NCBI GenBank assembly: GCA_026985625.1
Contig: JALSQC010000024.1
Coordinates: forward strand, 1 to 5,314
Direction of reading: 5' to 3'
Length of the DNA: 5,314 bases
Origin: Bacteroidales bacterium
Lineage (GTDB): Bacteria > Bacteroidota > Bacteroidia > Bacteroidales > JAFGXI01
The position numbers and the translations under genes are program-made. Below, in pieces: positions 1-5,314 of the stretch (its first letter is position 1; the number at the start of each line of letters is the position of its first letter). The notes beneath the pieces are model-generated. The model saw only the letters and a program-made list of their open reading frames with translations, made no database searches and was not told where the DNA came from.

Positions 1-1287
1 CTTTTTTCGAATACAACATTAACATATAGCAAATATAAATTTGATGTAGGCGAAACATTTACCGAAACACAAACACAAAATTCAAATGAATTAAAATCTA
101 TAAATAGTTTTGATTATAATTCAGGAATTTATGATGTTGCAGGAAAAATAGACTTTGATTATTATCCAAATCCGTTAAATAGTATAAAATTTGGATTGGG
201 CGATATATATCATACGTTTAATCCAGGAATAAATGTTTACAAAGTATCAACCGACAATATATCAAATATAGATACAAGTTTTGGAAATGATAATATTTAT
301 GCACACGAGCTTTTTGTTTATGCCGAAGACGATATACGACTTGGTGCAAGATTAAAAGCAAATGTAGGAGTTCATTATTCGGGATTTTATGTAAAAAATA
401 CATATTACGATGCTATTGAACCGCGTATAGCATTACGTTTTTTGCTTAATGATAATTTGTCGCTAAAAGCATCGTTTACACAAATGCAGCAATATATACT
501 TTTGCTTACAAACAGCACTATCGGATTACCAACAGATTTGTGGTTGCCCGTAACCGATAAAATAAAACCAATGGACGCAACTCAATATGCAATAGGCTCG
601 GCTTATAAATTAAACTCAAAAATTAATATAACTGTCGAAGGTTTTTATAAAAAAATGAATAATCTTATAGAATATAAAGAGGGAGCAAGTTTTTTTGATA
701 ATTCAACCGATTGGCAAGATAAAATAGAGTCGGGCGAAGGTTGGGCTTATGGAGGCGAATTGTTAATAAAAAAAGAAAAAGGAAAAACAACAGGTTGGAT
801 AGGTTATACACTATCGTGGTCGTTGCGACATTTTGAGAATATAAGTTTTGGCAATGTTTTTCCTTATCATTACGATAGACGGCACGATATAAGTATTGTT
901 ATTATGCATAAATTTAACGATAAAATAGATGTTGGACTTACATGGGTTTATGGCACAGGTAATGCCGTTACACTTGCCGTTGAAAAATATCCTTCGTTTT
1001 TTGATGTAAATTCAAATCAGTCTAATGTATTTTATGATGATATCGAACATTACGATAATCGTAACGGATACAGAATGCCTGCTTATCACAGATTAGATAT
1101 AGGAGTTAATTTTAATAAACAAAAGAAATGGGGAATGCGAACATGGAGCGTAGGAGTTTATAATGTTTATAATCGAAAAAATCCGTTTTATTTGGCTTTT
1201 GGTTACGATAATAATAATCATAGAGTATTAAAACAATATAGTTTGTTTCCTATAATACCATCGATAAGATATAGTTTTAAATTTTAA
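1..1287 (+). CDS. TonB-dependent outer-membrane receptor, C-terminal part (5' truncated by window edge)
   Basis: The frame is open from base 1 to the TAA at 1285-1287, giving 428 residues with no start in view. A TTG at 196 is in frame but is internal, because coding sequence continues upstream of it. The protein is the beta-barrel half of a TonB-dependent receptor, which imports a ligand across the outer membrane using TonB/ExbBD energy. Visible family signatures are the stretch around residues 159-190 (NSTIGLPTDLW, then a DKIKP block), YDRRHDIS at about 291-298, NGYRMPAYHRLDIGVNF at about 355-371, NVYNRKNPF at about 388-396, and a final aromatic-ended strand (IRYSFKF) typical of the barrel C-terminus. 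The signal peptide, any carboxypeptidase-regulatory-like domain and the plug would lie upstream. The DUF4249 lipoprotein gene follows after 11 bases, so the two are almost certainly co-transcribed. The substrate cannot be inferred. I am confident of the family and not of the ligand. Confidence 0.93.
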   Translation, partial: LFSNTTLTYSKYKFDVGETFTETQTQNSNELKSINSFDYNSGIYDVAGKIDFDYYPNPLNSIKFGLGDIYHTFNPGINVYKVSTDNISNIDTSFGNDNIYAHELFVYAEDDIRLGARLKANVGVHYSGFYVKNTYYDAIEPRIALRFLLNDNLSLKASFTQMQQYILLLTNSTIGLPTDLWLPVTDKIKPMDATQYAIGSAYKLNSKINITVEGFYKKMNNLIEYKEGASFFDNSTDWQDKIESGEGWAYGGELLIKKEKGKTTGWIGYTLSWSLRHFENISFGNVFPYHYDRRHDISIVIMHKFNDKIDVGLTWVYGTGNAVTLAVEKYPSFFDVNSNQSNVFYDDIEHYDNRNGYRMPAYHRLDIGVNFNKQKKWGMRTWSVGVYNVYNRKNPFYLAFGYDNNNHRVLKQYSLFPIIPSIRYSFKF

Positions 1288-1298
1288 TATAATATAAA

Positions 1299-2198
1299 AT
1301 GAAAAATAAAATATTTATTTCATTAGTTTTAATTTTTATTGTTTTAGTGTCATGCGAAAAAATAATTGATATTAATATTCCCGATAAGGATAAAAAAATT
1401 GTAATAAATTCAATTATATCAACCGATAGTTTGGTAAAGGTAAATGTGTCAAAAAGTTTAAATATTTTAGATAATGCAAATGCTATATTTTTAAATAATG
1501 CCAAAGTAAAACTTTTTGAGGATAATGTGTTTATAGAGGAATTACATAATGTAAGCAATGGAAATTATATGTCTCAAAGTTTTTATCCTACAATAGGAAA
1601 AGAATATAAAATAGAGGTGTCTAACGATGGTTTGCAATCGGTTTCTGCTAAAAATAAAATACCAAACAAGGTTAAAATAAATAGTATAGATACATTAACC
1701 GATAATAGTAGCGAAAATATATATTTTACTTTACATTTTACCGACCCTGCAAACGATACAAATTATTATTTTGTAGAGGTTAAATCAAAAATTCCAACAT
1801 TTGATTTTAATACGGGTAAATACACTAATCCTGTTATGCAAAATATATATATTATGAGCGACGATAAAATAGTTGATGCAAATGTTTCGTATAATTATGG
1901 TAATGGTATAACATTTTGCGATAAATTAATAAACGGACAAACGTATCCTTTAAAATTTAGTATTGATAAATATAATTTTAGTAACGATACAAATAAGGTT
2001 TATATTTACTTAAATTCTATAAGTAAAGATTTTTATTTATATATTAAATCTTTTGCTAAAAATATTGAAACTCAAGAAGATATATTTGCCGAGCCTGTGC
2101 AAGTTTACGAAAATATAAATAACGGATACGGCATTTTTGCAGGGTATAGTTCTTACGTTGATTCTATTAATGTTTTGGGAGAAGAAATTCCGTGGTAA
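1299..2198 (+). CDS. DUF4249 family lipoprotein, partner of the TonB-dependent receptor
   Basis: This is a complete 299-residue protein starting at ATG 1299. It has a type II signal peptide: basic MKNK, a hydrophobic run, then lipobox LVSC at residues 16-19, so Cys19 would be lipidated. The mature start (CEKIIDINIPD, then KKIVINSIIS and VKVNVSKS) matches my recollection of DUF4249, whose members are typically encoded next to TonB-dependent receptors in Bacteroidota. Late blocks such as NDTNYYFVEV and the near-terminal GIFAGYSS also fit, so the protein appears full length. By genetic context it probably sits on the outer membrane and assists the upstream receptor, loosely as SusD-type lipoproteins assist SusC. 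That role is inference, since the family lacks a settled biochemical function. The 11-base gap upstream is all A/T with no Shine-Dalgarno, as is usual in this phylum. The gene ends 3 bases from the convergent MORN gene. Confidence 0.87.
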   Translation: MKNKIFISLVLIFIVLVSCEKIIDINIPDKDKKIVINSIISTDSLVKVNVSKSLNILDNANAIFLNNAKVKLFEDNVFIEELHNVSNGNYMSQSFYPTIGKEYKIEVSNDGLQSVSAKNKIPNKVKINSIDTLTDNSSENIYFTLHFTDPANDTNYYFVEVKSKIPTFDFNTGKYTNPVMQNIYIMSDDKIVDANVSYNYGNGITFCDKLINGQTYPLKFSIDKYNFSNDTNKVYIYLNSISKDFYLYIKSFAKNIETQEDIFAEPVQVYENINNGYGIFAGYSSYVDSINVLGEEIPW

Positions 2199-2201
2199 AA
2201 A

Positions 2202-3257
2202 TTAAAATGTAGGATTCTTACTGTTAGTAATATTAGTATCTCTATAATTTTTTTCTGAGATTACTTGTCCGTTTTTATATATTTTTTTAGATTTTAAATT
2301 TCCCGACTTATACCAAACTATGTATTCGCCGTCGTATTTACCATTGTTGTAGTTTGATATACTTTCTTTTTTTGCATTGTCGTACCATGTATAGCATTTT
2401 CCGTTTGGAACTCCATTTATATATGTCATTTTTGATTTTAAAACTCCATTGCGATACCATGTTTTCCAAACACCTTCGTTTTTATTTTTTATTATTTGTC
2501 CTTCTTTTTTTACTTGTCCGTTATCGTACCATATTTGCCATTTTCCGGTTTTGTCACCATGTTCGTTATAAACTGTTTTGTTTTTTATATTTCCGTTTTC
2601 GTACCAAGTTATCCATTTACCTTTAGCTATGCCGTTATCGTATGTAACTTCTTCTTCTTTTTGACCGTTTTCGTACCAGGTTATCCATTTACCTTGTTCA
2701 AAACCGTTAACATATTTACCTTCTTTAAATTTTTGACCGTTTTCGTGCCAAATTATCCACTTACCATGTGGAGTTCCGTTTTTAAATGATTTTACCGATT
2801 TTTTTGCACCAGATTTATACCATGTTTTTTGAACACCGTTAATTTTTCCATTTTTATATGTGGATTCTTCTTTTTTTATTCCGTTTTCGTACCATTTTTC
2901 CGATTTATTTTCTCGTAATCCTGCTATAAAGAAATCTATATCAGACATTTGACCGTTATCGTACCAATATTTGCAAAAACCTTCTTTTTTACCGTTTTTA
3001 AATACATCTTCGCTTATTTTTTGACCGTTTTCGTTATATGTAATATACTCGCCGTCTAATAAACCGTTTTTGCAGTGCATTTCTTTTCTTACTCCGTAAA
3101 TTTCCGATATACATGTTCCTGTAAAAGGTTTATTGTCGGATTTAGTGTAAAACTTACCGTTAACTTCTTTTAAATCATTGTAATTGCATGTTTGAGTACA
3201 CGAAGCAAACGATAAAATAATTATAAGTAATGTAAATATTTTAAGTAAATGTTTCAT
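2202..3257 (-). CDS. MORN-variant repeat lipoprotein (YwqK/COG2849-like)
   Basis: This is a 351-residue protein starting at ATG 3257-3255. An in-frame TTG at 3269 would add four residues (MCCT) ahead of the signal peptide and lies inside a promoter-like element, so I reject it. The N-terminus MKHLLKIF, a hydrophobic core and FASC at residues 17-20 form a lipoprotein signal with Cys20 as the lipid site. Residues 69-333 are about eleven tandem repeats of pattern G-x-W-x-x-W-Y-x-N-G-x-x-K-x-x-x-x-Y-x-N-G. All are 24 residues except one of 25 (213-237). A degenerate unit precedes them at about 34-68. This is the MORN_2 repeat. Databases often call such proteins YwqK-family antitoxins, but no toxin gene is adjacent and the lipoprotein signal argues for an envelope role. 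The molecular function is unknown; such repeats probably form an elongated beta-sheet scaffold. It lies 41 bases downstream of dacB on the same strand. Confidence 0.9.
   Translation of the reverse strand: MKHLLKIFTLLIIILSFASCTQTCNYNDLKEVNGKFYTKSDNKPFTGTCISEIYGVRKEMHCKNGLLDGEYITYNENGQKISEDVFKNGKKEGFCKYWYDNGQMSDIDFFIAGLRENKSEKWYENGIKKEESTYKNGKINGVQKTWYKSGAKKSVKSFKNGTPHGKWIIWHENGQKFKEGKYVNGFEQGKWITWYENGQKEEEVTYDNGIAKGKWITWYENGNIKNKTVYNEHGDKTGKWQIWYDNGQVKKEGQIIKNKNEGVWKTWYRNGVLKSKMTYINGVPNGKCYTWYDNAKKESISNYNNGKYDGEYIVWYKSGNLKSKKIYKNGQVISEKNYRDTNITNSKNPTF
2518..2808 (-). repeat. Tandem ~72-bp coding repeats inside the MORN gene
   Basis: Successive units begin with a CCGTT(T/A)TCGT(A/G)CCA core (written on the + strand) at 2518, 2593, 2665 and 2737. 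The spacings are 75, 72 and 72 bases. The first 29 bases of the units at 2593 and 2665 differ at one position, and the whole 72-base units match at about 57 positions by hand count. They encode the MORN units near residues 165-261, including two copies of GKWITWYENG. The repeat is coding and stays in frame; it is not an intergenic array. Confidence 0.85.
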
Positions 3258-3266
3258 AGTGCAACA

Positions 3267-3298
3267 CAAAAATAGTATTTTTTAATAAATTAAACAAA
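3267..3298 (-). promoter_or_regulatory. Candidate Bacteroidota-type promoter for the MORN lipoprotein gene
   Basis: Reading the - strand, TTTG at 3298-3295 is followed by a 20-base A/T-rich spacer and TATTTTTG at 3274-3267. This matches both parts of the Bacteroidota housekeeping promoter consensus (TTTG around -33, TAnnTTTG around -7, about 19-21 apart). The TTTG directly abuts the dacB stop codon. Only nine bases separate the -7 element from ATG 3257, so a start site at normal distance would give a leader of just a few bases. The AT-rich background makes chance matches possible. Confidence 0.55.
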
Positions 3299-4777
3299 TT
3301 AATTTCTAAAATAAATTTTGGTTAATAAGTTTTGTATTTTGTTATTGATATTTTTTGAACTACCGTTGTAATTATTAATCATAATTACAAAAGCAATATT
3401 TTTTCCTTTTAATGTTTTAAAATATCCTGCATAATTTTTTACTTTTGTTATTGTTCCACTTTTTGCTCTTAAATTATTTTTAAGGTATTTGTTTCTGAAA
3501 GTTCGACTTAAAGTTCCGCTTTTGCCTGCTATTGGTAACGAATTATAAAAATATTTAAAGTATTTACTTTTTTTATTCATATATATTAATATTTCTGCAA
3601 TTTGTTTTGCTGTAATTACGTTATATCTTGATAATCCGCAACCGTCGTATAGTTCCATTCCTGATGTGTTAATTCCTTTTTTTCTCCAAAAGTTTTTTAT
3701 ATAGTTGGCAGCTGTAATGTTTGTAGCTTGTTTAACTTGTCTTAAACTTATTGCTTTAAAAATATGTTGTGCATATAAATTAATACTGTATGTGTTTGTT
3801 AGTGTTATTATATTTTTAAGATATGGCGATTTTGTTGTATAAATATTTTTTTTGGGTATTGTATCGGTTTTGTAATTAAAATCTTTGTTATTAATAATAG
3901 TAATTGTCCCGTTAAGTTTTAAATTATTATTTATTAAATATTTTAAAAAATATTTGCCTAAAAATTTTGGGGGATTTGGTATTGAGCCTTTAACTATAAA
4001 GCTATCTCGCTTTAATGGAATTGTACCTTGAACTAATCTTATATTTGTTAAAGGGTCGCCAAAAATATATGCCATATCTCTGTTACGTTTAGACGATAGT
4101 AAATAATTTTCCATGCGCATACTATCTATGTCCGGAATTATTTGTTTAATTTTAACAGGACCTTTAGCTGTGTCGGGAGATGCTAAAATAAGTTTATATG
4201 TATTGTCAAAAATGCTTATTCCAAAAGCTCCTGCTCCATAATAATTTCCAATATCGCCCCAAACCCAAGTTGTAGGAATATTATTATCAAATATTCTATC
4301 GTCTATAATTAAATTGCCGTTTATATTTTTAATTCCTGATTTTTTTATAGTATCAATCCATTTGTCTAAAAAAAATGGACTGTAATAGGTTTTTTTAAAT
4401 CTTTCTGAGCCAAGTGTAGGGTCGCCGCCTCCTTTTATTATTAAATTGCCGTTTAAATTTCCTAAGCTATCTATGGTTCCTGTATATTGTAATTTTGTTT
4501 TAAACCTGTAAAAAGGTCTTAATACTTGCAAGGCTGTAGCCGTGGTAACTGTTTTTAAAACAGATGCAGGCACTAAACTTAAATTCTCGTTATATGAATA
4601 TATTTTTTTATTATCGTCTAAATTATATGCATAAAATGATACCGATGCATTATTAAAACATTTTGAGTTTATAAAATCAAAAAAAACATCATTAGAGTCA
4701 ACAATATTAAAATTTTGAGATTTTATATCGGTAAAAGATAAAACCAATATAAGCCATAATAAAATTAATTTATACAT
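3299..4777 (-). CDS. dacB: D-alanyl-D-alanine carboxypeptidase/endopeptidase, PBP4 (DacB) family
   Basis: This is a 492-residue periplasmic penicillin-binding protein that removes terminal D-Ala from peptidoglycan stems and cuts D-Ala-mDAP cross-links. I start it at ATG 4777-4775 (MYKLILLWLILVLSF), which gives a clean Sec signal with likely cleavage near IKS/Q at about residues 20-21. An in-frame TTG at 4786 would add only three residues. The catalytic motifs are all present: SVLK (Ser72, Lys75) in LVPASVLKTV, SIN (331-333) in YSINLYAQ, and KSG (439-441) in LRAKSGT, where KTG is more usual. Other family blocks are GGGDPTLGS (about 116-124), the DDRIFDNN region (about 159-166), DGCGLSRYN (378-386, usually DGSGLSR) and LPIAGKSGTL (about 414-423). 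The length fits the class C family, including its inserted domains. It sits between a small unknown gene with its own terminator (upstream) and the MORN lipoprotein (downstream, 41 bases). I see no lesion. Confidence 0.95.
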   Translation of the reverse strand: MYKLILLWLILVLSFTDIKSQNFNIVDSNDVFFDFINSKCFNNASVSFYAYNLDDNKKIYSYNENLSLVPASVLKTVTTATALQVLRPFYRFKTKLQYTGTIDSLGNLNGNLIIKGGGDPTLGSERFKKTYYSPFFLDKWIDTIKKSGIKNINGNLIIDDRIFDNNIPTTWVWGDIGNYYGAGAFGISIFDNTYKLILASPDTAKGPVKIKQIIPDIDSMRMENYLLSSKRNRDMAYIFGDPLTNIRLVQGTIPLKRDSFIVKGSIPNPPKFLGKYFLKYLINNNLKLNGTITIINNKDFNYKTDTIPKKNIYTTKSPYLKNIITLTNTYSINLYAQHIFKAISLRQVKQATNITAANYIKNFWRKKGINTSGMELYDGCGLSRYNVITAKQIAEILIYMNKKSKYFKYFYNSLPIAGKSGTLSRTFRNKYLKNNLRAKSGTITKVKNYAGYFKTLKGKNIAFVIMINNYNGSSKNINNKIQNLLTKIYFRN

Positions 4778-4793
4778 AGATTGCAATTTATAA

Positions 4794-4824
4794 CAAAGAA
4801 AATATTTTTTGTTTATAAAACAAA
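4794..4824 (-). promoter_or_regulatory. Candidate promoter for dacB, overlapping the upstream terminator tail
   Basis: On the - strand TTTG at 4824-4821 is followed by 19 bases and then TTTCTTTG at 4801-4794. That matches five of the six fixed positions of TAnnTTTG at consensus spacing. ATG 4777 lies 16 bases further on, giving a leader of roughly ten bases. The TTTG is the end of the T-tract of the small gene's terminator. The match is weaker than the one before the MORN gene. Confidence 0.4.
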
Positions 4825-4850
4825 AAAAGCTACAATTATTTGTAGCTTTT
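4822..4850 (-). terminator. Rho-independent terminator of the 62-residue ORF
   Basis: An 11-bp perfect stem pairs AAAAGCTACAA (4825-4835) with TTGTAGCTTTT (4840-4850) around a four-base loop (4836-4839). Read on the - strand, the hairpin runs into seven consecutive T (4828-4822), the classic intrinsic terminator form. It begins 13 bases past the stop codon of the - strand ORF ending at 4864 and lies ahead of dacB, so it should separate the two. On the + strand the tail is TTTTATTT, so weak bidirectional action is possible, but no + strand gene runs into it. Confidence 0.85.
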
Positions 4851-4863
4851 ATTTAATAGTGTA

Positions 4864-5052
4864 TTAACTGTAGATTAATTTTTTTAATTTATCAATAGAT
4901 TCTTTCTTTGGCTGATATTCGATATTTTTTATTTTATTAAAAAACAATTTAAGTTTTGATACATTTGCAGTTCGGTTTTTAAAAACATACAATTTAACTT
5001 GTTTATTATCAGTTGAATTTAATTGATAAATAATAGAGTAAACATTTGACAT
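4864..5052 (-). CDS. Small protein of unknown function, 62 residues
   Basis: I do not recognise this protein. I start it at ATG 5052-5050 (MSNVYSIIYQLN); an in-frame TTG at 5058 would add two residues. It is lysine-rich and soluble-looking, with no signal peptide or membrane segment. By eye the pattern is two short beta-like strands (VYSIIYQL about 4-11, QVKLYVF about 19-25), then two amphipathic helices (SKLKLFFNKIKNI about 31-43, KESIDKLKKLI about 50-60). Evidence that it is a real gene: a well-formed intrinsic terminator begins 13 bases after its stop, another terminator isolates it from the sigma factor gene upstream, and no other gene occupies the interval. An 8-bp inverted repeat ends directly at its start codon. 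I see no promoter matching TTTG / TAnnTTTG. The size and charge would fit a small DNA- or protein-binding factor or an orphan antitoxin, but nothing in the sequence decides this. Confidence 0.62.
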   Translation of the reverse strand: MSNVYSIIYQLNSTDNKQVKLYVFKNRTANVSKLKLFFNKIKNIEYQPKKESIDKLKKLIYS

Positions 5053-5110
5053 AGGCAATATAATTTAAGTTTTAATTTTGTTTATTTAATTAACGTAAAT
5101 ATTATTGCCT
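5053..5110 (-). promoter_or_regulatory. Inverted repeat upstream of the small ORF
   Basis: AGGCAATA at 5053-5060 and TATTGCCT at 5103-5110 are perfect 8-base inverted copies separated by 42 bases. On the - strand the proximal arm ends immediately before ATG 5052, so pairing in RNA would place the start codon at the foot of a long-looped stem. It could instead be a two-site operator. The GGC/GCC cores stand out in an almost pure A/T stretch. The function is inference and chance is possible. Confidence 0.3.
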
Positions 5111-5125
5111 TATTATAATTTTTTT

Positions 5126-5157
5126 AAAAAAAAATACCTGTTTTATAACAGATATTT
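5126..5157 (-). terminator. Rho-independent terminator of the ECF sigma factor gene
   Basis: Arms at 5132-5142 and 5147-5157 form an 11-bp stem around the loop at 5143-5146. The only non-Watson-Crick position (5137/5152) is a U-G wobble in - strand RNA but a C-A mismatch on the + strand, so the structure is built for - strand transcripts. A run of nine T (5134-5126 on that strand) overlaps the end of the stem and follows it. The sigma gene's stop codon (5158-5156) overlaps the first arm. Confidence 0.8.
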
Positions 5158-5314
5158 ATTGTAGGGTTAGATTAAGGTTTTTTTCTTTGATAATTTTTCT
5201 GAGATTTATTATTGCGTATCGCATTCTGCCTAAAGCAGTGTTTATACTAACTCCTGTTTCTTCGGCAATTTCTTTAAAACTTAGATTCATATAATGACGC
5301 ATAAGTATAATTTC
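5156..5314 (-). CDS. ECF-type RNA polymerase sigma factor, C-terminal region 4 (5' truncated by window edge)
   Basis: The - strand frame is open from the window edge to TAA at 5158-5156, giving 52 residues. It is too short for a standard ORF search but clearly coding. The sequence contains ILMRHYMNLSFKEIAEETG followed by VSINTALGRMRYAIINLRK, which is the sigma-70 region 4 helix-turn-helix. SFKEIAEETGVS supplies the first helix and turn, and SINTALGRMRYAI is the recognition helix that contacts the -35 promoter element. The GVSINTALGRMRYA wording is, as far as I recall, characteristic of a sigma-70 family factor of ECF size found across Bacteroidota. Region 2 and any anti-sigma partner would be to the right, outside the window. 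The gene ends in a strong terminator, so the small ORF downstream is probably not part of its transcript except by readthrough. The regulon cannot be deduced here. Confidence 0.9.
   Translation of the reverse strand, partial: EIILMRHYMNLSFKEIAEETGVSINTALGRMRYAIINLRKIIKEKNLNLTLQ

Noticed and set aside
196..198. TTG at 196 as the start of a separate gene
   Set aside because: The same frame is open and receptor-like back to base 1, so this is an internal leucine codon of a gene that begins outside the window.
218..403. 61-residue open frame on the - strand inside the TonB receptor gene
   Set aside because: It lies wholly within a well-supported + strand coding region and has no recognisable protein features.
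1277..1558. 93-residue open frame on the - strand at the start of the DUF4249 gene
   Set aside because: It overlaps the lipoprotein signal and N-terminal domain of a well-supported gene, and its hydrophobicity reflects the A/T-rich opposite strand.
2219..2231. Small hairpin TTACT-GTT-AGTAA as a terminator for the + strand unit
   Set aside because: The stem has only five A/T-rich pairs, no T-tract follows directly, and it lies inside the MORN coding sequence.
2354..2789. Open frames on the + strand opposite the MORN gene
   Set aside because: They are antisense shadows of the in-frame 72-bp repeats. Their apparent repeats and hydrophobic, aromatic-rich content come from reading the repeat DNA backwards, and the - strand frame has a signal peptide and clear family pattern.
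2518..2808. CRISPR-like regularly spaced repeats
   Set aside because: The spacing is a constant multiple of three and lies within one open frame encoding MORN repeats. The intervals between cores also encode protein repeat positions, not unrelated spacers.
2202..3257. Toxin-antitoxin module implied by the usual YwqK antitoxin label
   Set aside because: There is no toxin-like neighbour, the protein carries a lipoprotein signal, and the label is generally applied to any protein with this repeat.

Overview
The window looks like ordinary chromosomal DNA from a very AT-rich member of the Bacteroidota, probably Bacteroidales-like. Four things suggest this: a TonB-dependent receptor paired with a DUF4249 lipoprotein, an ECF sigma factor tail of a type I associate with this phylum, promoter-like sites of the TTTG / TAnnTTTG kind, and no clear Shine-Dalgarno sites. 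The lineage below phylum cannot be fixed from this window.

Layout. On the + strand, bases 1-2198 hold a two-gene unit. First comes the C-terminal 428 residues of an outer-membrane TonB-dependent receptor, whose 5' end lies outside the window. After 11 bases comes a complete DUF4249 lipoprotein. On the - strand, reading from right to left, are the last 52 residues of an ECF sigma factor with its terminator, a 62-residue unknown protein with its own terminator, a PBP4/DacB-type D-Ala-D-Ala carboxypeptidase/endopeptidase, and a lipoprotein with about eleven MORN-variant (YwqK-type) repeats. The two strands converge at 2198/2202 with only 3 bases between stop codons.

How the genes may work together. 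Nearly everything is an envelope function: uptake across the outer membrane (receptor plus lipoprotein), peptidoglycan trimming (DacB) and a repeat lipoprotein. The - strand genes do not look like one tight operon. Two hairpin/T-tract terminators separate the sigma factor, the small ORF and dacB, and promoter-like sites precede dacB and the MORN gene. The MORN gene starts only 41 bases after the dacB stop, so it could be read both from dacB and from its own promoter.

I see no mobile element, CRISPR array, tRNA, rRNA or defence system. No stretch over 300 bases lacks a gene. The items most worth a second look are the unknown 62-residue ORF with an inverted repeat touching its start codon, the near-leaderless promoter candidate of the MORN gene, and the recently expanded 72-bp repeats inside that gene.
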